Shown here: positions 6,448 through 13,044 of the stretch, in pieces
Layout of the letters: every line of letters begins with the position of its first letter
Position numbering within the stretch: the stretch's first letter is position 1
Source of the DNA: JBDIBB01 sp039812685
GTDB lineage: Bacteria; Acidobacteriota; Vicinamibacteria; Vicinamibacterales; JAFNAJ01
NCBI GenBank assembly: GCA_039812685.1
Contig: JBDIBB010000109.1
Span: 1 to 13,044 of the forward strand
Length of the DNA stretch: 13,044 bases
Direction of reading: 5' to 3'
The notes under the pieces: generated by a model
Database searches by the model: none
Seen by the model: the letters and a program-made list of their open reading frames with translations, nothing else
What the model was told of the DNA's origin: nothing
Translations under genes and position numbers: made by a program

Positions 6448-6453
6448 ATTCTA
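6448..6453 (-). promoter_or_regulatory. Possible -10 box (TAGAAT) for pntA-FHA
   Basis: The minus strand reads TAGAAT, 5 of 6 consensus bases, in an AT-rich island of a GC-rich intergenic region, about 50 bases upstream of the pntA start. No -35 match is visible. The 193-base divergent gap (6399-6591) must also hold the promoter of the adaptor gene, which I cannot locate. The overlapping plus-strand TATTCT is a weak alternative for that gene. Confidence 0.35.
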
Positions 6454-6576
6454 CCCCCCGGCTCCCCTCCGCCGCGCTGCTCCCGTTCATCCCCGCGCGA
6501 TCGCCGCCCGGCGAACTCCCCGGCGCCTCCGGTCGTCAAAGGCGGCGTTCCCACGGAACCTGAGGAGCCGCGGGCC

Positions 6577-6582
6577 AGGGAG
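6577..6582 (+). promoter_or_regulatory. Ribosome binding site (AGGGAG) deciding the adaptor start
   Basis: AGGGAG lies nine bases before the ATG at 6592. The open frame continues upstream to 6427, but those 55 residues are Pro/Arg-rich with no family character, whereas the residues after 6592 form the expected basic N-terminus plus a hydrophobic helix. Confidence 0.6.
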
Positions 6583-6591
6583 ACTGTCGAG

Positions 6592-7788
6592 ATGCGCAAG
6601 ACCCGCAAGCGGTGGATGGTCTGGGGCGGAGGGCTCGTGGCGGCGGCCACCGGCGTCTTCGTCGTCTCGGGCTTCAACAAGGCGCAGGCCGGCTTCGATC
6701 CCTCGCGGCTGGCCACCGTCGAGAAGGGCACGATGGTGAAGTCGGTGGTCGCCACCGGCAAGGTCGAGCCCATCACCAAGGTCGAGATCAAGTCGAAGGC
6801 CAACGGCATCGTCGAGCGCCTGCACGTGGAGGTGGGCAACCACGTCGAGGCGGGCAGCACGCTGGTGGAGCTCGACAAGGAACTGCTCGCCGCGAGGCTG
6901 CGCGAGGAGCAGGCCAACCTGCAGGCCGCCGAGGCCGCCCTGCTCGCCGCCCGGGCGCAGCTCGAGAAGAACGCGATCGAGGCCGAGGGGCCCGAGGTGG
7001 CCTTCGCGCGGCGCGCCTACGAGCGCGGGCAGGCGCTCTTCGAGCAGCAGCTGTTCCCGCAGTCGCAGCTCGACGACCTGAAGAGCGCCTACGAGCAGGC
7101 CGAGAACCGGCTGCGCAGCGCGCGCGGCCAGCTGGTGATCGCCAGGGCGCGCGTGGCCGAGGCCGAGGCGAAGGTGTCGCAGTCGCGTGCCGCGATGAGC
7201 CGCGCCGCCGAGGATCTGCGCAATGCGACGATCCGCGCCCCCATCCGCGGCACGGTGCTCTCGCGCGACGTCGAGGTCGGCAGCCCCGTGTCATCGATCC
7301 TCAACCTCGGCGCCAACGGATCGCTGGTGATGACGCTCGGCGACATCCAGCGCGTCTTCGTGCGCGGCAAGGTGGACGAGGCCGACATCGGCCGCGTGCG
7401 CGTGGGCATGCCCGCGCGCATCAGCGTCGAGACCTTCAAGGACAGGAAGTTCGAAGGCAGGGTCACGCTGATCTCGCCGCTCGGCGTGGAGAAGGACAAC
7501 GTCACCACGTTCATGGTGGAGGTCTCGATCGACAACCCCGGCCACGAGCTGATGGCCAACATGACCGCCAACGCCGAGATCGTGCTCGAGGAGCACCCCG
7601 ACTCGGTCATCGTCCCCGAGGCGGCGATCACCTACGACGCCCAGCGCAACCCCACCGTGGAGGTCGTCGACGAGTCGGCCAAGAGCGGCCGGCGCAGGAT
7701 GACGATCAAGACCGGCATCGGCAATGGCACGAAGACGCAGGTGATTGAGGGCCTGAAGCCCGGCGACAAGGTGATCCTGCCCTCGTAG
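6592..7788 (+). CDS. Periplasmic adaptor of an ABC efflux system (HlyD/MacA family)
   Basis: Membrane-fusion protein expected to link inner-membrane MacB-type permeases to a TolC-like outer-membrane channel. The protein is 398 residues. In order: a basic N-terminus, one membrane anchor or uncleaved signal (about 8-27), the first lipoyl half-motif (about 50-95, VEIKSKANGIVERLHVEVG), an Ala/Glu-rich coiled-coil hairpin (about 97-212), the second lipoyl half (NATIRAPIRGTVLSRDVEVG, 211-230), a beta-barrel domain (about 250-335, VFVRGKVDEADIGRVRVG) and a membrane-proximal domain ending GLKPGDKVILPS. All parts seem intact. There is no lipobox. It is the first gene of an operon with two permeases that begin 66 bases downstream. 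The substrate is unknown; such systems export antibiotics, lipids, peptides or siderophores. Confidence 0.93.
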   Translation: MRKTRKRWMVWGGGLVAAATGVFVVSGFNKAQAGFDPSRLATVEKGTMVKSVVATGKVEPITKVEIKSKANGIVERLHVEVGNHVEAGSTLVELDKELLAARLREEQANLQAAEAALLAARAQLEKNAIEAEGPEVAFARRAYERGQALFEQQLFPQSQLDDLKSAYEQAENRLRSARGQLVIARARVAEAEAKVSQSRAAMSRAAEDLRNATIRAPIRGTVLSRDVEVGSPVSSILNLGANGSLVMTLGDIQRVFVRGKVDEADIGRVRVGMPARISVETFKDRKFEGRVTLISPLGVEKDNVTTFMVEVSIDNPGHELMANMTANAEIVLEEHPDSVIVPEAAITYDAQRNPTVEVVDESAKSGRRRMTIKTGIGNGTKTQVIEGLKPGDKVILPS

Positions 7789-7807
7789 GTGCGGAGGGCT
7801 TCCTCAA

Positions 7808-7840
7808 CCCCGATTCGGGGCGGGCCGTGGCGCCCGCCCC
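7808..7840 (+). promoter_or_regulatory. Two mutually exclusive hairpins between adaptor and first permease genes
   Basis: CCCCG-ATT-CGGGG (7808-7820, 5-bp arms) and GGGGCGGGC-CGTGGC-GCCCGCCCC (7817-7840, 9-bp perfect arms) share GGGG at 7817-7820, so only one can form. The stronger one ends 14 bases before the ATG of the permease at 7855. It could set relative expression by mRNA processing, partial termination or control of initiation. No U-run follows. Confidence 0.45.
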
Positions 7841-7854
7841 CGGCCCGTTCCACC

Positions 7855-9150
7855 ATGCGCGAAGCCATCCTCCAGACGATCCAGAACCTGTGGGCCCACA
7901 AGCTCCGCAGCTTCCTCACGATGTTCGGGATCGCCTGGGGCGTGATCTCGGTCGTCGTGCTGTCGGCCACGGGCGAGGGCTTCCGTCAGGGCAACGAGCG
8001 GGTGCTGCGGGAGCTCGGGCAGAACATCGGGATCACCTGGGGCGGGCGCACCAGCCTGCAGGCCGGCGGCGAGCGCGCCGGCCGGCGCATCTTCCTCACG
8101 GTGGAGGACGCCCGGGCGATCCAGGCCGAGGCGGCGCTGGTGCGCGTGGCGACGCCCGAGATCATCCGCGGCGGCATGAAGGTGAAGAGCGCCTACAACG
8201 CGGGCGCCCCCACCGTGCACGGCATCGAGCCCAGTTACCAGCAGGTGCGGACGATCGACATCGAGCGCGGACGCCTCTTCAACTGGGAGGACGAACGGCT
8301 GACCAACCGCGTGGCGATTCTCGGCGCCGACATCGCCAGGCAGCTCTTCCAGGGCCGCAACCCTCTTGGCGAGACGGTCGCCGTCAACGGGCTCGCCTAT
8401 ACCGTCGTCGGGACCATCCGCTACAAGCACCAGGACAGCAACTACAGCGGGCCCGACAACGACAAGGTGTTCGTCCCCTTCGCGTCGGCGGCCAGGGACT
8501 TCCCCCCCGCCGGCGTGGATCGCGGCGTGGTGTCGAACATCATCGTGGCGCCGCACCAGTGGGTGGTCGACGACCTGTCGCGGCAGTTCGAGCAGCGCGC
8601 GGGGCGCATCCGCGACATCGACTGGGCGCTCGAGCGCAACGTGCGCGAGGCGCTCGCGCGCCGGAAGGGATTCGATCCCGCCGATCGCGAGGCCATCGCG
8701 ATGTGGGACACGTCGGTGAACTCGCTGATGTTCGGGCGCATGGTCGACACCATGCGTGACTTCTTCACGGCGGTCGGGTTCGTCACGCTGGCGCTCGGCG
8801 GGCTCGGCGTGATGAACATCATGCTGATCGCCGTCAAGGAGCGCACCACGGAGATCGGCGTGCGCAAGGCGCTCGGCGCGAAGACGCGCGACATCATGCG
8901 GCAGTTCTTCCTCGAGGGCCTCTTCATCACCGCGATCAGCGGGTCGATCGGCCTGACGATCGCTTTGGGCCTGTGCTGGCTGGTGAACCTCGCGCCCATG
9001 CCCGAGCGGTTCGCGGGGATGGTCTTCACCCCCGCCGCCGGCGCGATCACCGTGGGCGCCCTCGCCCTGCTGGGCATCCTCACCGCCCTCTATCCCGCGC
9101 GCCGCGCGGCGGAACTGCCGCCGGTCGAGGCGCTGCGTTACGAGATGTGA
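7855..9150 (+). CDS. MacB/FtsX-type ABC transporter permease 1
   Basis: Inner-membrane permease of a MacB-like mechanotransmission transporter, 431 residues. One N-terminal membrane helix (about 19-40) is followed by a large periplasmic domain (about 45-295, MacB_PCD type), then three C-terminal helices (about 302-328, 352-378, 395-418) of the FtsX domain. The cytoplasmic coupling segment ERTTEIGVRKALGAK (329-343) is well conserved, so it should contact an ATPase. There is no nucleotide-binding domain in the protein: Walker A, the ABC signature and Walker B are all absent. I chose the ATG at 7855 since it begins right before the first helix. The frame extends to 7789, and no Shine-Dalgarno site is clear for either. 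The stop is three bases before permease 2, which it resembles throughout. Confidence 0.92.
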   Translation: MREAILQTIQNLWAHKLRSFLTMFGIAWGVISVVVLSATGEGFRQGNERVLRELGQNIGITWGGRTSLQAGGERAGRRIFLTVEDARAIQAEAALVRVATPEIIRGGMKVKSAYNAGAPTVHGIEPSYQQVRTIDIERGRLFNWEDERLTNRVAILGADIARQLFQGRNPLGETVAVNGLAYTVVGTIRYKHQDSNYSGPDNDKVFVPFASAARDFPPAGVDRGVVSNIIVAPHQWVVDDLSRQFEQRAGRIRDIDWALERNVREALARRKGFDPADREAIAMWDTSVNSLMFGRMVDTMRDFFTAVGFVTLALGGLGVMNIMLIAVKERTTEIGVRKALGAKTRDIMRQFFLEGLFITAISGSIGLTIALGLCWLVNLAPMPERFAGMVFTPAAGAITVGALALLGILTALYPARRAAELPPVEALRYEM

Positions 9151-9153
9151 ACC

Positions 9154-10509
9154 ATGAGCACGCCAGCCCAGGTGTTGGGTTCCCCCGTCGAGGCCGCGGC
9201 CCCGCTCGCACGCCGGCGCGTGCCGCCCGCGCCGCGGCTCGCCGGCGCGCGCGTGCTCGTGGAGATCGCCCGCGAGGCCTGGACCGGGCTGCTGCGCAAC
9301 CGCCTCCGGGCCGGGCTCGCCATGCTCGGCATCTCGTGGGGCATCGTGTCGGTGGTGATGCTGCTCGCCTACGGCAACGGCTTCCGCAACGCGCTGGCCA
9401 GGGGCTTCGAGAACGCGTTCGGGACGGGGGTCGTGATCGCGTGGCCGGGCCAGACCAGCATGCAGGCGGGCGGCGAGCGGGCCGGACAGCGCGTGCGCAT
9501 CACCGTCGACCAGGCGCTGATGATGAAGGAACTGCCGCTCGTCAAGAACGTCAGCCCCGAGCTCGTGGAGGACCTGCCGGTGAGCTTCGGCACCAGACAG
9601 ACCTCCTACCTGATTCGCGCGGTGGCCCCGTCCTACGGCGCGATGCGCGCGCAGGTGCCCGTGACCGGCGGCCGCTTCTTCGACGAGGAGGACACGCGCC
9701 TGCACCGCCGCGTCGCCTTCCTGGGGTCCGAGGTGGCGCGCAAGCTCTTCGGCCAGAGCGACCCCGTCGGCCAGGCGGTCCGCATCCGCGGCATCTCCTT
9801 CGAGGTGATCGGCGTCCAGCAGGACAAGGCGCAGCTCTCGAACTACTTCCGTCCCGACGCCGAGTGCATCTACGTGCCCTACACGGTGGCCAGCCAGCTC
9901 TGGTACCAGCCATGGGTCGACGTCATCGTCTGGCAGTCGGTGGATCCGGCCTTCGAAGCCAGGGCCGATCGCCAGGTCCGCGAACTGCTCGGCAGGCAGG
10001 CCCACTTCAACCCCGGCGACGACCGTGCGATCCGCAACTTCGGATCGAGCCAGGCGAACGAGATCACCGCGAGCATGGTGGTGGGCCTCAAGCTGGTGCT
10101 CGGTTTCATCGGCGTCCTCACGCTCGGCATCGGCGGCGTCGGCGTGATGAACATCATGTTCGTGTCGGTGCAGGAGCGGACGCGGGAGATCGGCATCCGC
10201 AAGGCCCTCGGCGCCAGGCGCCGTCACGTCCTGCTGCAGTTCCTGCTCGAGGGCCTGGCGACGGCGTTCATCGGCGGCGCCGCGGGCGTCGTCATGTCGA
10301 TGGGGCTCGTGTGGGCGTTCAGCCCGCGGCCGTTCCTCTCCGAGTTGCTCGACGACACGACGCGCGGCGTCGACATCCACATGACGCTGTCGCTGGATCT
10401 GCTGGTCACCTGCACGGCGCTGCTGATGATCGTGGGGCTGGTCGCGGGCCTCGTGCCGGCCATCCGTGCCTCGCGTCTCGACCCGATCGAGTCGCTCCGA
10501 TACGAGTAG
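9154..10509 (+). CDS. MacB/FtsX-type ABC transporter permease 2, paralogue of permease 1
   Basis: Second inner-membrane permease, 451 residues with the same plan: a Pro/Ala/Arg-rich cytoplasmic tail (1-45) absent from permease 1, helix 1 (about 53-73), a periplasmic domain (about 78-308), and helices at about 312-338, 362-388 and 415-437. The coupling segment ERTREIGIRKALGAR (341-355) is almost the same as in permease 1, and the periplasmic motif TSMQAGGERAGQRV (101-114) matches TSLQAGGERAGRRI there, so the two arose by duplication. It begins three bases after the permease 1 stop, which implies coupled translation and probable heterodimer formation. It also lacks an ATPase domain, and no ATPase gene follows; the next gene is convergent. 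Confidence 0.93.
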   Translation: MSTPAQVLGSPVEAAAPLARRRVPPAPRLAGARVLVEIAREAWTGLLRNRLRAGLAMLGISWGIVSVVMLLAYGNGFRNALARGFENAFGTGVVIAWPGQTSMQAGGERAGQRVRITVDQALMMKELPLVKNVSPELVEDLPVSFGTRQTSYLIRAVAPSYGAMRAQVPVTGGRFFDEEDTRLHRRVAFLGSEVARKLFGQSDPVGQAVRIRGISFEVIGVQQDKAQLSNYFRPDAECIYVPYTVASQLWYQPWVDVIVWQSVDPAFEARADRQVRELLGRQAHFNPGDDRAIRNFGSSQANEITASMVVGLKLVLGFIGVLTLGIGGVGVMNIMFVSVQERTREIGIRKALGARRRHVLLQFLLEGLATAFIGGAAGVVMSMGLVWAFSPRPFLSELLDDTTRGVDIHMTLSLDLLVTCTALLMIVGLVAGLVPAIRASRLDPIESLRYE

Positions 10510-10510
10510 G

Positions 10511-10529
10511 GGCGGCGACCCTGGCCGCC
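10511..10529. terminator. Small hairpin after permease 2
   Basis: GGCGGC (10511-10516) and GCCGCC (10524-10529) form a 6-bp stem with a 7-base loop, two bases after the permease 2 stop, in the 80-base gap before the convergent thiI stop. The same gap holds TCCGGCCGGA and GCGA-ATCC-TCGC. Any of these could end transcription, and none has a T-run. Confidence 0.3.
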
Positions 10530-10589
10530 GGGATCCGGCCGGAGGCGAATCCTCGCGTCATCCCCGGGGTCTCTCGCCGGACGCGCATC

Positions 10590-11768
10590 TCACTCCCAGT
10601 CGGGGGCGCACCATTCGTCGGTGGCGCCGGCCAGCGCCGCGCCGACGAGGCCGTCGAGATCCCAGCCGGCTTCGATGGCGGTCACCGTCTCCCGCGACGC
10701 GCGCGTCGCCGGCTGCCTCGGCTGGAACACGGCGCAGCAGTCCTCGTCGGCCGTCACCGCCCACGGCAGCGTGCCGAGATCGCGCGCGGCGGTGACGATC
10801 GCGTCCTTGTCGGCGGCGACGAGCGGCCGCAGGACAGGGGCCCTCGCAATCCCCTCCATCGCCGCCAGGTTCTCGAGCGTCTGCGACGCCACCTGCCCGA
10901 GCACGTCGCCGGTGACCAGCGCCGCCGCCTGCAGGCGCGCCGCGATCGCGTCGGCCAGCCGCAGCATCATCCGCCGGTACAGCACCGTACGCAGCGACGA
11001 CGGGGCGTGCGCGACGATGTGGCGCTGGAGATCGGCAAACGGCACCAGCGTGAGCGAACTGGCGCCCTGGTAGCGGGCGAGCCGGGCGACCACCGCCCGG
11101 ACGGCGTCCTGCGAGCGGCGCGAGGTGAGCGGATGGCTGTGGAAGTGGACGAAGGCGAGGCGACAGCCGCGGCCCATCACGCGCCACGCGGCGACCGGTG
11201 AATCGATGCCGCCCGAGATCAGCGCCAGCGCGCGGCCGCCGGTGCCCACGGGCAGTCCGCCCGCGCCCGGCTCGCGATCGCCGGTGCAGAACGCCGCGCC
11301 CGTCACCACCTCCACGCGCAGCACGAAGCCTGGCGTGCGCAGGTCGACCGGCCAGCCGCGGGTCTCGTGAATGGCCGCGCCGACGCGGCGCTCGATTTCG
11401 GGCGACGTGCAGGGGAAGCGCTTGTCGCCGCGCGTGGCGCGTACGCGGAAGCTCCGCGGCGCCTCGCGCGGCAGCACCGCGGGCGCGGCCGCGAGGATCG
11501 CGTCGAGGTCGGCCTCGCAGCGCACCGCGGGCGCGAAGTTCGCCAGGCCGAACGTCGCGCGCAGCCGGTCGGCGACGCGGGCGGCCGCGGCCTCCTCGTG
11601 CAGCGCGATCTCGATCCGGCCCTTGAACGCGCGGACCTCTTTGACGCCCAGGCCGGCCAGCGACTCCCGCAGCCGGTCGACGAGCGTGCCGATGAACCAC
11701 GAGCGGTTGCGACCCTTCAGGGCGAGCTCGTGGTAGTGCGCGAGAAACAGGCGCGGTTCATCCATCAC
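10590..11768 (-). CDS. thiI: tRNA uridine 4-sulfurtransferase ThiI, short form without rhodanese domain
   Basis: Adenylates uridine-8 of tRNA and replaces its oxygen with sulfur (s4U8). In many bacteria it also serves thiamine thiazole synthesis. The protein is 392 residues: a ferredoxin-like N-terminus and THUMP region (about 1-165, with HELALKGRNRSWF at 13-25), then the PP-loop ATPase SGGIDSPVAAW (185-195), TGDVLGQVASQTLENL (286-301) and the cysteine motif DEDCCAVFQPRQPATR (341-356), with Cys344 or Cys345 as the sulfur-handling residue. The C-terminal rhodanese domain of E. coli ThiI is absent, as in Bacillus-type ThiI, so a cysteine desulfurase must deliver sulfur directly. The start is GTG 11768 (GAGG nine bases upstream) or ATG 11765. 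Either overlaps the 3' end of hpnE by 11 or 8 bases. Confidence 0.94.
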   Translation of the reverse strand: MMDEPRLFLAHYHELALKGRNRSWFIGTLVDRLRESLAGLGVKEVRAFKGRIEIALHEEAAAARVADRLRATFGLANFAPAVRCEADLDAILAAAPAVLPREAPRSFRVRATRGDKRFPCTSPEIERRVGAAIHETRGWPVDLRTPGFVLRVEVVTGAAFCTGDREPGAGGLPVGTGGRALALISGGIDSPVAAWRVMGRGCRLAFVHFHSHPLTSRRSQDAVRAVVARLARYQGASSLTLVPFADLQRHIVAHAPSSLRTVLYRRMMLRLADAIAARLQAAALVTGDVLGQVASQTLENLAAMEGIARAPVLRPLVAADKDAIVTAARDLGTLPWAVTADEDCCAVFQPRQPATRASRETVTAIEAGWDLDGLVGAALAGATDEWCAPDWE

Positions 11769-13044
11769 GCAACAATGCCTCGGCGGCTCGCCGGCCGGCC
11801 TCGATGGCTCCCTCGATGGTTGCCGGCAGCCCGGTATCCACCCAGTCGCTGGCCAGGTAGAGCCCGCCGGCCGCGGTGCGCGTGGGCGGACGCGCGGGCT
11901 GACCGGGCGCCAGCGAGAAGGTGGCGCGCGGCTCGCGAAGCACGCGGCTGCCGAGCAGGCGCGCTTCCCGGGCCTGGCCGCCGGCCCGCGTCAGGACCGC
12001 GTGCGCCTTCCGGACCACGTCGGCCTCCTCCATGCGCAGCGCTTCGTCCGCCCCGCTCACCACCAGGGCGACACGGCGTCCTGCCGCCTCGCCGGGTGCG
12101 GCCAGGTGCGACGTGTCGAACGCCCACTGCGCCCACTGGCCCGGGAAGCCGACGACCGGCGTGTCGATCGCGGGGCGATCGAAGGCGAGCGAGACGGTGA
12201 CGATTGGCGACGGACGCGTGAGCCGCGCGGCGTCGATGATTCCGGCCACCGGGCGGGTGTCGCCGGCGAGCGCGCGCGGCCAGGTGAACCACGGCGTGGC
12301 CAGCACGACGCGGCTCGCCGGACGCGGGACGCCGCGCACCGAGACGGCGGTGACGCGGCCGCGCTCCAGCATCACCTGCGCCGGCGCGTGGAGCACGATC
12401 TCGGCGCCCAGCGCCTGGAGGACGCGCGCGGCCGGTTCGGCGAACACCTGCGCGAGCGGCCGGTTCGCCAGCACGAGGGCGCCCTCGCGCGCCGACCCGC
12501 CGAAGACGCGACCGAGCACGCGCACGAATGTGGGTGCCGTTGCGGTGCCAATCGACTGGTTGAGCGCCGCCAGCGCCAGCGGCTCCCAGATCAGCTCGAG
12601 GGGCCGCCCGCGCTGCCCGTGCCGTGCGAGCCACGCAGCCACCGTCTCCTCCGCGTCGCACGGCAGCGGGCCGCCCGTGGCCACGGCCCGGGCGGCGCGG
12701 TGCAGCGCGGGGGCGATGCGCGCCAGCGACAGGCGATCGGCCAGCGAGAGTCCCGGCAGCCGCGCCACGGCTGCCGCCAGGTGCCAGGGTGCGGGCCAGT
12801 CGGGCGTGGCCAGGACGAGATGGCGTCCCGTGGCGTCCACCAGCGGCAGCCGCAACGACGGCTGCTCGCTGACCGTGTGGCGCGCGCCAAGCCGATCGAG
12901 CCAGGCGAGCGTCTCGCGGTAGCAGCCCAGCATCGCGTGCTGGCCGTTGTCGATCGTCTCGCCGGTGTGCGGATCGCGGAACGACGTGGTGCGGCCGCCC
13001 AGCACGCCGCGCGCCTCGAGCAGGCGCACGCGAAGGCCGGCGTC
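11758..13044 (-). CDS. hpnE: Hydroxysqualene dehydroxylase HpnE, N-terminus cut by right window edge
   Basis: FAD-dependent enzyme that reduces hydroxysqualene to squalene, the last step of the HpnC-HpnD-HpnE route feeding hopanoids or related triterpenoids. The frame is open to the last base (DAGLRVRLLEARGVLGGRT), so the GTG at 13027-13029 is not the start. The first strand and the dinucleotide-binding GxGxxG loop lie beyond the edge. About 428 residues are visible, close to full family length. The family traits are ETIDNGQHAMLGCY (positions 29-42 of the visible part, after the LLEAR strand end) and a C-terminal FAD contact, LYLASDWVDTGLPATIEGA. A carotenoid desaturase-like amine oxidase is the alternative, but the NGQH-LGCY motif favours HpnE. 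hpnD and hpnC would be expected upstream, outside the window. It overlaps thiI by 8-11 bases. Confidence 0.9.
   Translation of the reverse strand, partial: DAGLRVRLLEARGVLGGRTTSFRDPHTGETIDNGQHAMLGCYRETLAWLDRLGARHTVSEQPSLRLPLVDATGRHLVLATPDWPAPWHLAAAVARLPGLSLADRLSLARIAPALHRAARAVATGGPLPCDAEETVAAWLARHGQRGRPLELIWEPLALAALNQSIGTATAPTFVRVLGRVFGGSAREGALVLANRPLAQVFAEPAARVLQALGAEIVLHAPAQVMLERGRVTAVSVRGVPRPASRVVLATPWFTWPRALAGDTRPVAGIIDAARLTRPSPIVTVSLAFDRPAIDTPVVGFPGQWAQWAFDTSHLAAPGEAAGRRVALVVSGADEALRMEEADVVRKAHAVLTRAGGQAREARLLGSRVLREPRATFSLAPGQPARPPTRTAAGGLYLASDWVDTGLPATIEGAIEAGRRAAEALLRDG

Noticed and set aside
6447..6452. TATTCT as -10 box of the adaptor gene
   Set aside because: Only four of six consensus bases match, there is no -35 box, and it coincides with the better minus-strand TAGAAT. 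It would also leave a leader of more than 130 bases.
7804..10380. Very long minus-strand open frame (858 codons) opposite both permease genes
   Set aside because: It is antisense to two well-supported FtsX-type permeases, its translation is His/Arg/Asp-rich without any domain, and such frames are expected opposite GC-rich genes.
1..13044. CRISPR array, tRNA, rRNA, insertion sequence or phage genes
   Set aside because: I saw no regularly spaced long repeats, no tRNA-like cloverleaf, no transposase or integrase motifs and no terminal inverted repeats.

Overview
The window is a GC-rich bacterial chromosome segment with densely packed housekeeping and accessory genes. I see no phage, IS element, CRISPR array, rRNA or tRNA. 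The gene mix is a lipoylated 2-oxo acid dehydrogenase with lipB, a proton-translocating transhydrogenase subunit, MacA/MacB-type efflux parts, and the hydroxysqualene route enzyme HpnE beside ThiI. GTG starts and weak Shine-Dalgarno sites are frequent. Together this suggests a soil-type Acidobacteriota (a Vicinamibacteria-like lineage) or a similar high-GC Gram-negative. That assignment is inference from gene content and base composition only.

Layout. (1) 1-1672, plus strand: the 3' part of a 2-oxo acid dehydrogenase E2 gene, followed with a 4-nt GTGA overlap by lipB, whose product supplies the octanoyl precursor of the E2 lipoyl group. (2) 1840-2562, plus strand: a stand-alone short-chain dehydrogenase with a strong ribosome binding site. 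It converges on the next operon across a perfect 12-bp hairpin. (3) 2608-3941, minus strand: a single-domain receiver-like protein (conserved Lys replaced by Arg) overlapping by 4 nt a PLP-dependent serine/threonine ammonia-lyase-like enzyme. A perfect TATAAT box flanked by GGCGCC-containing repeats lies upstream. (4) 4144-4794, plus strand: a glyoxalase II-like metallo-beta-lactamase-fold hydrolase. (5) 4867-6398, minus strand: pntA (soluble alpha subunit of transhydrogenase) overlapping by 4 nt a small FHA-domain protein. The membrane subunits PntAB/PntB are not in the window. (6) 6592-10509, plus strand: a periplasmic adaptor (HlyD/MacA family) and two tandem, clearly paralogous FtsX/MacB-type permeases, with no ATPase gene. 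(7) 10590-13044, minus strand: the truncated hpnE gene, overlapping thiI at its 3' end.

How the genes work together. The transcription units are short and divergent or convergent. Within each, genes are joined by 3-nt gaps or 4- to 11-nt overlaps, which points to translational coupling. E2/lipB is an obvious functional pair. The adaptor and permeases form an export module that must borrow an ATPase encoded elsewhere. The receiver/ammonia-lyase and pntA/FHA pairs are less expected: in both, a signalling-type domain is translationally linked to a metabolic enzyme. I regard these two pairs and the ATPase-less permease duo as the most worthwhile leads. I did not find convincing evidence of a wholly new system.
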